64,000 nucleotides of DNA, taken from Verrucomicrobiaceae bacterium (GTDB lineage Bacteria > Verrucomicrobiota > Verrucomicrobiia > Verrucomicrobiales > Verrucomicrobiaceae). Of this stretch, positions 1-7,724 are shown one piece after another (positions within the stretch are counted from its first letter, which is position 1; every line of letters starts with the position of its first letter). The DNA is taken from assembly GCA_027489965.1 (NCBI GenBank), contig JAIXZA010000013.1, forward strand, positions 52,751-116,750. Reading direction: 5' to 3'. Made by a program: the position numbers and the translations under genes. The notes beneath the pieces are model-generated. The model ran no database searches and was not told the DNA's origin. It was given only the letters and a program-made list of their open reading frames with translations.

Positions 1-1
1 T

Positions 2-712
2 GAGGGCCTCGAGCGCAGTAGTGGCGCTTCATTCACCTGGAGCGGTGAATACCATGAGGACATGAACAATCGCACCACGCACGCCGTCGGCATCAACGTG
101 CTGGAAACCTGGCTGCCGAAACTCAACGCCACCGCCGCTGCGGCTAAGATCGCTGTTTTGGCCAACATGAGCCCAGACAATCAGATGCAGACCCTGGAGC
201 AGTTCACCGAGGCTGATTTCGTCATCGCCGACACCATGGATCTCTGGATCAGCATCGCCAATGAGCGCCTGCATGACGTCATGAAAAAGATCGATCTCCT
301 TGTCATCAACGACGGCGAGGCCAAAGAATTCGCCCAGACCACCAATCTCGTCGAGGCCGGTCGCAAGCTGCAAGCCAAAGGCCCGCGTTTTGTCGTCGTC
401 AAGCGTGGCGAGCACGGCAGCTACCTCTTTGGTGAAAAGCCCGAGGACTTCTTCTCCTGCGCCGCCTATCCACTGGACTCCGTCTTTGACCCCACTGGGG
501 CTGGCGACAGCTTCCTCGGCGGCATGGCCGGCTGGCTCAGCGCCAATGGCAAGACCAAGCCCACCTTTGCTGACCTCGTTCAGGCCGTCGTCCACGGCAG
601 CGTCACCGCCAGCTACACCTGCGAAGCCTTCAGCACCCACAAACTGCAAAACGTCACCCAAGCCGATATCGCCGGACGGCTCGCCGAATTGAAGGCCTAC
701 ACAAGCTTCTAG
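2..712 (+). CDS. PfkB-family carbohydrate/nucleoside kinase (5' end outside the window)
   Basis: The reading frame is open from the first bases of the window, so the gene begins upstream; about 236 C-terminal residues are visible. PfkB kinases transfer phosphate from ATP to a sugar or nucleoside hydroxyl in the cytoplasm. The diagnostic second PfkB signature, DPTGAGDSFLGG, lies near nt 487-525 and carries the anion hole (GAG) and catalytic Asp. Upstream, VVVKRGEHGSYLF (about nt 390-430) is the usual core strand before that signature. An internal ATG at 62 should not be taken as the start, because family-like sequence continues in frame before it. The N-terminal substrate lid is missing, so ribokinase-like and adenosine-kinase-like substrates cannot be told apart. 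The next gene, menB, is separated by a 159-bp repeat-bearing gap and is probably a separate unit. Confidence 0.9.
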   Translation, partial: EGLERSSGASFTWSGEYHEDMNNRTTHAVGINVLETWLPKLNATAAAAKIAVLANMSPDNQMQTLEQFTEADFVIADTMDLWISIANERLHDVMKKIDLLVINDGEAKEFAQTTNLVEAGRKLQAKGPRFVVVKRGEHGSYLFGEKPEDFFSCAAYPLDSVFDPTGAGDSFLGGMAGWLSANGKTKPTFADLVQAVVHGSVTASYTCEAFSTHKLQNVTQADIAGRLAELKAYTSF

Positions 713-729
713 GCGTAGAGAATGAGGCC

Positions 730-857
730 GTTTACAGTGGTTTACGATGGTTGACTGTGGTTGACCGTTGTTACCCAAACCTATTCCAAGCTAGCTTTTG
801 CATCGGCTCGGCTCAACAACTGTAAACAATCGTCAACCAGCGTAAACAACCGTCAAC
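730..857. repeat. Two inverted arrays of 10-bp phased repeats upstream of menB
   Basis: Left array: successive 10-mers at 730-739 GTTTACAGTG, 740-749 GTTTACGATG, 750-759 GTTGACTGTG and 760-769 GTTGACCGTT, then GTTAC. Right array, read on the minus strand from 857 back to 818: GTTGACGGTT, GTTTACGCTG, GTTGACGATT, GTTTACAGTT. Each unit fits GTT(T/G)AC plus four variable bases ending in T or G. The two arrays point toward each other across about 43 bp and fill most of the gap before the menB start at 872. The 10-bp period puts the conserved bases on nearly one face of the helix, and the arrays could also pair as an imperfect cruciform or RNA stem. Function unknown; protein binding, a transcript-end structure or a mobile repeat are all possible. 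Confidence 0.85.
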
Positions 858-871
858 TTCACTCTTCCCCC

Positions 872-1684
872 ATGTGGACCACGATCAAAACCTTCAAAGA
901 CATCAAGCTTGAGAAAACCGAAGATGGCATCGGCAAGCTCACCATCAATCGCCCGGAAGTGCGCAATGCCTTCCGTCCGCAGACGGTGAAGGAAATGCTC
1001 ATCGCGTTGGAGATGCTGCATGAAGATCCTGACGTGGGCGTCATCATCCTTTGTGGCGAAGGCCCGCTCGCCTTCTGCTCCGGGGGCGATCAAAAGGTGC
1101 GTGGCGATGCTGGTTACATCGGCGAAGATGGCGTCCCGCGCCTGAACATCCTCGATGTCCAGCGCAAGCTCCGCACCCTACCGAAACCCATCGTCGCCAT
1201 GGTCGCCGGTTACGCTATCGGCGGCGGGCATGTGCTGCATGTCGTCTGTGATCTCACCATCGCTGCGGACAACGCCAAGTTTGGCCAAACCGGCCCCAAA
1301 GTCGGCAGCTTCGACGGCGGCCTCGGCAGCAGCTACCTTGCCCGCATCGTCGGCCAAAAGAAAGCCCGAGAGATCTGGTATCTCTGCCGTCAATACGACG
1401 CCCAGGAAGCGCTCGACATGGGCCTCGTGAACAAAGTCGTCCCCCTCGCCGACCTCGAAACCGAGACCCTCATCTGGTGCCGCGAGATGCTCCAGCACAG
1501 CCCCCTCGCCCTCCGCTGCCTCAAAGCCGCCCTCAATGCCGACTGCGATGGCCAAATGGGCCTGCTCGACCTCGCCGGCAATGCCACTCTTCTCTACTAC
1601 ATGAGCGAAGAAGCCAAGGAAGGCAAAACCGCCTTCGTCGAAAAACGGAAACCGAACTTCAAGAAGTTCAAGCGGGTGCCTTGA
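872..1684 (+). CDS. menB: 1,4-dihydroxy-2-naphthoyl-CoA synthase MenB
   Basis: A crotonase-fold enzyme that closes the second aromatic ring in menaquinone (vitamin K2) synthesis, converting o-succinylbenzoyl-CoA to 1,4-dihydroxy-2-naphthoyl-CoA. The product is 270 residues, the usual MenB size. Visible features are the N-terminal [10 protein letters not shown] motif, [11 protein letters not shown] (oxyanion-hole loop), [15 protein letters not shown] (crotonase signature), and [21 protein letters not shown], which is characteristic of MenB rather than of general enoyl-CoA hydratases. The C-terminal tail [12 protein letters not shown] also fits. The frame is open further upstream to 761, but that part runs through the 10-bp repeat array, so the ATG at 872 (MWTTIKTF) is chosen. 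No other men genes are nearby. Decayed copies of its last 128 bp occur at 2668-2796 and 13179-13307. Confidence 0.95.
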   Translation: MWTTIKTFKDIKLEKTEDGIGKLTINRPEVRNAFRPQTVKEMLIALEMLHEDPDVGVIILCGEGPLAFCSGGDQKVRGDAGYIGEDGVPRLNILDVQRKLRTLPKPIVAMVAGYAIGGGHVLHVVCDLTIAADNAKFGQTGPKVGSFDGGLGSSYLARIVGQKKAREIWYLCRQYDAQEALDMGLVNKVVPLADLETETLIWCREMLQHSPLALRCLKAALNADCDGQMGLLDLAGNATLLYYMSEEAKEGKTAFVEKRKPNFKKFKRVP

Positions 1685-1698
1685 GTCAGGCCTGAACC

Positions 1699-2040
1699 TT
1701 ACCTCTTCTCGTCCGCCGAGGGATCAAAAGGTTTGTTAAACGGCGGGCCGCGCTCGCCACCGTAGGTTTCGCGGAGGTATCCGTCGCCCTCGCTTTTGTC
1801 GCGGCGGATCACTGCTGGGGCCACAAGGTTGCCGAGCCGACGCCTTTCCGCACGGCCTGCCTGCCACTGCTCCCAGGTCCAAGTGTGGTCCTGGCTGGTT
1901 TTGAGTTTAGATGCAGTCATGTGGCTAGAATAACTCAACCATTGCTCTTTGCCAGGCTCAAAACCGCGTTCACGAAACAGTTCGTATACGACAGCAGCCA
2001 GGAGTAGAGATTTTGCGCTGAGGTCGGTTTCTTGACGCAC
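1699..2040 (-). CDS. Hypothetical protein, 113 aa
   Basis: Convergent with menB, with 14 bp between the stop codons. I recognise no family. The protein is polar and basic in the middle (GRAERRRLGN) and ends in a Pro/Asp-rich tail (PFNKPFDPSADEKR); no signal peptide or membrane segment is seen. TWTWEQWQAGRAERRR looks like ordinary protein sequence rather than random translation, and base use resembles the flanking chromosomal genes rather than the A/T-rich island. An internal ATG (MTASKLKTS, residue 42) could be the true start, giving about 72 residues. It may be a small Verrucomicrobia-specific gene or a remnant. Confidence 0.4.
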   Translation of the reverse strand: MRQETDLSAKSLLLAAVVYELFRERGFEPGKEQWLSYSSHMTASKLKTSQDHTWTWEQWQAGRAERRRLGNLVAPAVIRRDKSEGDGYLRETYGGERGPPFNKPFDPSADEKR

Positions 2041-2144
2041 GAGAGCTAGACCTCCCGACTAACTTGCCGTAGAGTTACGAGCGGTTCCGCACACCGTGGA
2101 AGATATGGGACTGTTCGTGATTCGAGTTTCTAATCACAGGATTA

Positions 2145-2208
2145 ACAGGAAAACAGGATTCACAGGAATGGGTTCTGACCTGTAAATCATGTCTTTCTGT
2201 TTTCCTGT
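2145..2208. repeat. Inverted repeat in a CAGGA-rich intergenic stretch
   Basis: ACAGGAAAACAG at 2145-2156 is repeated in perfect inverse as CTGTTTTCCTGT at 2197-2208, with a 40-bp loop. The left arm sits in a run of CAGGA-type direct repeats (2136-2167). Short CCTGTTAATCCTGT-like intergenic repeats of this kind are, from memory, widespread in several bacterial genomes and of unknown role. No T-run follows the right arm, so it is not a typical terminator. The rest of 2041-2604 holds no gene I can support. Confidence 0.55.
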
Positions 2209-2604
2209 AAAATGGAGTCTCCAGTTGCTTTGTTGTCTCCGACTCATACGGCCAAAGTGACTCTTCGTTCCAGATCCCAACACCGTGGATTGTGTGCTAA
2301 AAACAGGAATGGCTGACCGCCGATTTGTGTCCGTCATTGATTCCACAAGGCTTTTCGCCTCTAGGGCGGTGTCACCCAAGACACAGCCGCTTCGAGTCAA
2401 AGAAGCCGTGTGAAACCAAGCCCTGGCGCAACTCAACGGTCTTCCATTCCCGGATCTAGGCTAGAGCGGATTCGAGATCGATGGTGGTCATGAAAGAGAG
2501 TTAGGGATCGCCTGATCTGGAAAAGATCTTTGAAATGAGGCTTTAGCAACCTCGATTCTGCCTCTCTCCGCCTTCGTGCCATAAATCAGGCTCAGGAGTG
2601 AAAC

Positions 2605-2796
2605 CACCGCAGAGAAAACGTTCTGCGGTATTCTCTGCGGTTATCCCAACTCTTGCGGTGAAAATTCTGGGCCTGCTCGACCTCGCCGGCAACGCCACCC
2701 TTTTCTACTACATGAGCGAAGAAGCCAACGTCAGGCAAAACCGCCTTCGTCGGGAAACGGAAACCCAACTTCAAGAAGTTCGAACGGGTGCCGTGA
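2605..2796 (+). pseudogene. menB 3'-tail element, copy A (left edge of island)
   Basis: From 2668 to 2796 the sequence matches the last 128 bp of menB (1557-1684) almost base for base, including the coding for [10 protein letters not shown] and YYMSEEA, but with one extra base near 2732 that shifts the frame. The preceding 2605-2667 is a CACCGCAGAG / CTCTGCGG inverted-repeat segment followed by ATCCCAACTCTTGCGGTG. The same arrangement (repeat segment, ATCCCAACTCTTGCGGTG, menB tail, same extra base) recurs at 13096-13307. The two copies therefore share a common ancestor after the original menB tail was captured. A short reading frame (2598-2807) spans the element, but coding is not supported. 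Confidence 0.85.
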
Positions 2797-2853
2797 GGCA
2801 GATCTGAGATTGAAAACGCCGCACCTTTAGATCACAAAAGAGAGAACAGTTTT

Positions 2854-5800
2854 TTAGCTTTTTGAATTCGTTGGGTTTGTGAACTTATCCCATTTCCCCT
2901 TCACGACCTTCAAGCATTGCTTCATATTTAGCGAATGCTCTGGAATATCAGGTTTGGGCTTAATCACTCTCAAAATGTCTTCATAAAGTTGAGGATGTGT
3001 TCTGGGGGTGAATGGACCTTTGCCGTCAGGACGGTGTTTAAAAATTTGATCTGGGTCATCTTTATTTAACTCTTCATCGATGATAAAAGCATATTCCAAA
3101 ACACGGATTTGCCGGAAGAGGTCACCAGCGCCAACGATTAAGGCATCCCTTAATAAGCCAAGAAGTGTTGAGGGCAGGTGAATTCTACGACGGTATAATA
3201 ATGAAGTCGTTCCGTGTGTGCCTGCATTTCGCCTTTTCACGATAGAGGCAAGGGTCGCATACGCTGAGAGCTTCAATGAAAGCAAGCGGTACCACCAATA
3301 GGTAGAGTGACTCACACCACCCAAGCAAAGTTCGCCTCGCTCAAGGGCGGCCCAAGCTTCATCAAGCCAGCTGATGGAAAGCCTTAGCTTCTCTTGTTCC
3401 TCATCTTTTGATTTATCTTCGTCCTTTGGTTTTGGTTCACCATTGTCATTCATGCCACTTCTAGCCCTCCATATGAGCATCTCTGCGCGCCGAATGTGGA
3501 TGCGGGCAAGTTCGCGACCATCTGGCCATCCCATACCTGAGAGAATGATCGCATGGGCTTCATTGAGGCGGCGATTGGACTCAGAGAAGCGGTTTAGATA
3601 GCCCAGAGCTAGGGCATAGAGTGTCAGTACTCGAATCCGAAGATCACAGTCTTCAAGATGATAGTCAGGGGATAGACTGCGACACATTTGAAGTGCTTCA
3701 TATCCCAAGGCAGAAACCACCTGCCAGTGTTCTGACACCCTCGCTTCCGAAGCAGAAAGTAAGATGTCATCTATATTGAGGCTTTCGGCGTGGTACTCCA
3801 ACTTCGCACGACGGACAATGCGATACATGAGTTCCGAAATCAGCCAGATCATTCTGAAGAGCAGGGCTTCATCACCGCTTTGTTCAGACCAATCTCTCAT
3901 CCAATCACGCCTGAATTTTGCCACATCTTCAAGTTGCCTCAATGTGTTGGCATCCATTTTTGTAGGGCCAAAAACCTCATTTATCTTCTTGAAGATGTTG
4001 GCTCTCCAGTCGCCGTTTTCGACCTCAAGTTCGCTACACGTTTGATCCGGCGGCTCAAGATGTTCAATAGTGCTATTTGAAGAAGCACCTGCGCCATGAA
4101 CTGGACAGGTTCTTCCCCCATGGGCATAAACTTCCGTAATAACGGCCGATTTTAAATGATTGATATCATCTTCAATAGACAGTATCGCAGATTTGAGCTT
4201 TTTGCCAAGAGCATGTGGACTTCCATCTGGAACGACTGCATTAATTCCTTTCTCAATGATAGCTGAATCGGCCTCGAAGAAGATTTGCCTTATATCTACG
4301 CCAGGGCACCAGAATAAAAGACTGCGTCGTCCAACTAAAAGAAGCTTCCGAAGCTGACAAACGGCCTTCCAGATATGACTGATTCTACTTTGATGATCGT
4401 CCACTATCCAAAGGTAATCCTTAGCGTGATGAATAGCCTGTACGGAATGATAGATCGCCTCCATCAATGGAATGAAATGTCCAGTAGCATAGTAGGCGCG
4501 TAAGTACCAGTCCCCAATCCAATAGTGGAGCCTAGCACGAATTTGGGTAAGGCTGTCTAATTTACGTGGTTTTCCAGTATCACTTGAATACGGAGCAGGC
4601 CATAGTTGGATTTCATTTCGACTTTCTAAAACACGTTGGAGGCTGATTCGGGTATCTCTGAACATCCAGGCATAACCACCTGGTTTTCGAAGGAACAGAC
4701 CTTTCTGTTCTAAAAAATGCAACCACCCTTTTGAACCTGCATCATCAGACTCTGGCAAATTGTCATCTCGTTCATAAATGAGATAGCTGCGAAACTCATC
4801 ATTATCACGAGTGGGGGGATATTTATGTGCTTGATCTTGTACGATTGAGTTGTCGTTGAATCGCCAAGGACAGGGAAAAACAGCCTCTGAGATCATGGCT
4901 GCAGGATGCCTGGACTGTCGGAACAAGGTCAATCCGTAGAGCCATAAGGCTCGGGATGACGAAGTCGCATCTTTGGGTGTACCAAAAATGTCGAGAACCT
5001 CAGTAATAATATCTTCAAACTTGGGTGAGGCTGGTAATCTTTTGTCGAGACCTTGATTGCCCCCATTAGTATGCCATTGGTCTGCGACTTTCCGCAATTC
5101 AGGGCTGTGGGTGAGATCATCCATGTGCTCCAGCTCGAGCTGCCCCTCAGCTGGCCGCAACATATCCATACCGGCGGTGGCCGGAAACTTCTTGCACAAG
5201 AATGCTAATTTAGCTTCATCGTGCTCTTCCCTTTTGAGTCCACGCGGAAGATAGATAATTTTAAAGTGCAGCTCTCGCAGAAGAGCAAGAAATTGGTGAA
5301 AAAGGGCGGTCTCGCCTTTCTCAGACGTTTCCCAGTAATTCTTCCCGTCAAGCCAGCCAGTGCATCCTCCAGGGCCATTTCTGCCATAAAAAAAGAAGAC
5401 CCATTGCTCGGGATTAATTTTAAACTTCTCGACGAGAAGTTTTAGTCGGCGTCTCATTTTTTCAGGGTCCATGCGCCCATCGCTTTCCCTTTGAGTGACA
5501 AAATTGATCCACTCTAATTGAAAATAACCAAGATTGAGACTGATGAATGACAGCAGGTTAACAAAGAGGTCGTCGGTATTACGATAATCTTCGAGTTCAA
5601 ACCAAGCCGTATTATTGCGATCCGATTTAAAGAGGTTAAAGACGGCCTGTAGCGGCTGGGTTGTTCCAGACCCGCAATCAATGTGAATGATGTTTTTTTC
5701 ACATGACTTTCGGATCAGCTTGTAGAGATCCTGAATCTCTGGTGACTCTTGAGCCTTTTTTGAATTAAAGAGTATGGAGCGAGGAGGAACCTGATGAGTA

Positions 5801-7200
5801 AACTGCAGACTGTAACCACCGCCGGGGAGAGAAAGGTTTAGTTTTTGATAGAGCTCCCATAACAGCAAGTCTGCACGGTCAGTAAGCACGGCGCAAATCT
5901 GCTTGCCATAACTGCCGAAAAGCCGACTTACACGCCGCAAGTCACTTGGCGTATGGCAGACCCAAAAGACTTTAAAGTCATTATCCATGTCTAGAACAAA
6001 GCGTATCATCTGCACGCAGCGCGCGTCGCTGGCGGAGTATCCGAGCACTAATAGATGGCTGGGTATAAAATCCCAAGGTTGCACCTCATGCGGCTCTTTA
6101 GGACCTCTAAGGTACTGAAAGAAACGTTCTTTATCAATCTGACTCGGCGGTTCGTTGATTGATGTGTCGGCACGGGTTTCCAGAATGTCACCATGAAGCT
6201 TTACCACACAGTCCTGGGCTCGCACGGTGGCAAAAGAGGGCAGACCACCTTTGATACTTACAGCTAGCATATGCAAAGGCTCACCCTGCGCACGGTAACT
6301 CTGCTCAATGAGGGTATCAAAATTCGTCGTGAGGATGATCTGCGCACGGACAGAGCGTGCTAGGCGTGAAACCATATTATGAATCAAGTTCGGACGCTTA
6401 CCACGGGTGATGTGGGCATTGAATCCGTCGATGACTGAAATGTCTAATTCTTCGAGGTAGAGTCGGCGATGCGGAGCATCAGTAACCGCAACGCGAGCCA
6501 GAAACTCTAAGGTGCGAGTCCAATGAGACAGGGCACGCAAGGCCATTTCATCGATGTATTCTTTAGAAGAATCCGGCGTGTTTGGATCAGATGGAATGTC
6601 CTCAATATGCAGATTACGGCGTGCTATATCCAGAAACTCCTCTTTATCCCAGATGAGCGAATCACGCAGGATTTCAGGCACAAGCGGCCTTGTCAGGTGG
6701 ATGTCTCGTGCACCTAATTGTTGTTGGTGTCCTGTCTGCTCTGGAACATTCAGCGACGTGATCTTTTTTCTATCTTGGTCTGCCGAAAGCCTGTATTCAA
6801 TTTTTCGAACATCGCACCAACTCAAGTATAGATTGAGCAAATACTCGTGCGCATCGTCTTTTTCTTTGCTGGATGGAAAGGGGGGCCAGCCGCGAGTTCT
6901 TATATCCCATTTAGCTTCAAGAACTTGAAAGACTGTCCACGCTAGATATTGAGGAAAAGCCTCCCCCATGATAATGCCAGACTGAGCCGAAACACCACTT
7001 CCTAAAAAGGGCGTGATACGAAAGCCCTTTCTCACTGCATCTCGAATTTCTGAAATGAACTGTTCTTCGGGCACATCTGTTAGCGGTGTATTCATAGTAG
7101 GCTGTGGGAGTCTATTTTTCCAAAACTTGTATTGTCTGGATTTTTTAAAGAATGAGCGGCTTTCACGGCGATTCAGGCGAGGCTTTCTGAAGTGGCTCAT
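2854..7200 (-). CDS. SIR2-domain / NTPase-like large protein, putative defence effector
   Basis: A 1448-residue soluble protein with no signal peptide. The N-terminal part is a SIR2_2-type NAD-binding domain: FLGSGVSAQSG at residues 65-75, TTNFD at 291-295, KLHGD at 334-338 and GYSASD at 387-392, in the order seen in SIR2 domains of anti-phage proteins. About residues 480-800 resemble a P-loop/STAND module, but the P-loop-like IDCGSGTTQ (507-515) lacks the usual Lys of Walker A. The remaining C-terminal part is helical and of unknown class, as expected of a sensor. SIR2 domains in ThsA, DSR1/2 and Avs5 consume NAD+ on infection; applying that here is inference. It follows the TOPRIM reading frame by 11 bp and is the last gene of the minus-strand run. 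An alternative start is Met36 (MNTPLTDV). Confidence 0.8.
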   Translation of the reverse strand: MSHFRKPRLNRRESRSFFKKSRQYKFWKNRLPQPTMNTPLTDVPEEQFISEIRDAVRKGFRITPFLGSGVSAQSGIIMGEAFPQYLAWTVFQVLEAKWDIRTRGWPPFPSSKEKDDAHEYLLNLYLSWCDVRKIEYRLSADQDRKKITSLNVPEQTGHQQQLGARDIHLTRPLVPEILRDSLIWDKEEFLDIARRNLHIEDIPSDPNTPDSSKEYIDEMALRALSHWTRTLEFLARVAVTDAPHRRLYLEELDISVIDGFNAHITRGKRPNLIHNMVSRLARSVRAQIILTTNFDTLIEQSYRAQGEPLHMLAVSIKGGLPSFATVRAQDCVVKLHGDILETRADTSINEPPSQIDKERFFQYLRGPKEPHEVQPWDFIPSHLLVLGYSASDARCVQMIRFVLDMDNDFKVFWVCHTPSDLRRVSRLFGSYGKQICAVLTDRADLLLWELYQKLNLSLPGGGYSLQFTHQVPPRSILFNSKKAQESPEIQDLYKLIRKSCEKNIIHIDCGSGTTQPLQAVFNLFKSDRNNTAWFELEDYRNTDDLFVNLLSFISLNLGYFQLEWINFVTQRESDGRMDPEKMRRRLKLLVEKFKINPEQWVFFFYGRNGPGGCTGWLDGKNYWETSEKGETALFHQFLALLRELHFKIIYLPRGLKREEHDEAKLAFLCKKFPATAGMDMLRPAEGQLELEHMDDLTHSPELRKVADQWHTNGGNQGLDKRLPASPKFEDIITEVLDIFGTPKDATSSSRALWLYGLTLFRQSRHPAAMISEAVFPCPWRFNDNSIVQDQAHKYPPTRDNDEFRSYLIYERDDNLPESDDAGSKGWLHFLEQKGLFLRKPGGYAWMFRDTRISLQRVLESRNEIQLWPAPYSSDTGKPRKLDSLTQIRARLHYWIGDWYLRAYYATGHFIPLMEAIYHSVQAIHHAKDYLWIVDDHQSRISHIWKAVCQLRKLLLVGRRSLLFWCPGVDIRQIFFEADSAIIEKGINAVVPDGSPHALGKKLKSAILSIEDDINHLKSAVITEVYAHGGRTCPVHGAGASSNSTIEHLEPPDQTCSELEVENGDWRANIFKKINEVFGPTKMDANTLRQLEDVAKFRRDWMRDWSEQSGDEALLFRMIWLISELMYRIVRRAKLEYHAESLNIDDILLSASEARVSEHWQVVSALGYEALQMCRSLSPDYHLEDCDLRIRVLTLYALALGYLNRFSESNRRLNEAHAIILSGMGWPDGRELARIHIRRAEMLIWRARSGMNDNGEPKPKDEDKSKDEEQEKLRLSISWLDEAWAALERGELCLGGVSHSTYWWYRLLSLKLSAYATLASIVKRRNAGTHGTTSLLYRRRIHLPSTLLGLLRDALIVGAGDLFRQIRVLEYAFIIDEELNKDDPDQIFKHRPDGKGPFTPRTHPQLYEDILRVIKPKPDIPEHSLNMKQCLKVVKGKWDKFTNPTNSKS

Positions 7201-7211
7201 TGAAAGAGGTT

Positions 7212-7724
7212 TTAGTTTCTTGTAGCAATCTCAGCCACTTTGAGAACCACACTTTTGAGTTCTTCGTCTATGTCGAGTCCTTGCTGCTTCATGATCTTGA
7301 TACCCTTTAACCCCAATATCTTTTTGAAATAAGAGAGGCCTTTTGCACAATTGCGCTCAAACATCAGGTGCTTGATCTTGTTGAGGAGTTGTCCATCAGC
7401 GATTTCTTCAGGCAGATCAAGCTCTGTGATCGGAGGGTTGGCATTGAATTCCTCCGAATTTAGAATCTGCCGAATCACTAGTTTGGGAAAGTACTCCTCT
7501 ATCGTTCCGCGCTTTAGCACTACTATCTGTTCGATGTTCGTTACACCGTTTTTACGTGCTTTCTCAAGTTCGGTGGCATACTTTTGAGCATCTGCATCCA
7601 GCATGATGACTGCGGGTATATCGAAAGCTTTCAATAGTGTGCATATACGTCGGATTTTTTCAAAATCAGACCCACCCGCATTGATGATAGAAATGCCAAG
7701 CTGGAATTCACTTTTCCCGCACAT
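7212..7724 (-). CDS. C-terminal TOPRIM half of a split OLD-family nuclease
   Basis: A 170-residue frame that directly continues the ATPase at 7725-8813 in the same phase after one TAA codon. It begins MCGKSEFQLGISIINAGG and contains VIMLDADAQ with Asp43 and Asp45, the DxD metal-binding motif of TOPRIM domains. The partner glutamate motif (VEGDTEEE) is at the end of the upstream frame, so the TOPRIM fold is cut between its two catalytic motifs. Either the TAA is a nonsense mutation, or it is read through, or the fragment is made by reinitiation at the TAA-ATG junction and joins the ATPase in trans. The SIR2 gene follows after 11 bp. OLD-family nucleases such as GajA of Gabija cleave DNA in phage defence. 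Confidence 0.75.
   Translation of the reverse strand: MCGKSEFQLGISIINAGGSDFEKIRRICTLLKAFDIPAVIMLDADAQKYATELEKARKNGVTNIEQIVVLKRGTIEEYFPKLVIRQILNSEEFNANPPITELDLPEEIADGQLLNKIKHLMFERNCAKGLSYFKKILGLKGIKIMKQQGLDIDEELKSVVLKVAEIATRN

Noticed and set aside
62..712. Internal ATG as the start of the PfkB gene
   Set aside because: The frame is open to the window edge and a PfkB kinase needs about 70 more N-terminal residues.
761..871. N-terminal extension of MenB
   Set aside because: The extra 37 codons read through the 10-bp repeat array and have no similarity to MenB; the ATG at 872 gives the normal length.
2134..2436. 100-codon minus-strand frame in the gap after the 1699-2040 gene
   Set aside because: It runs through the CAGGA-rich inverted repeat and has no recognisable protein features.
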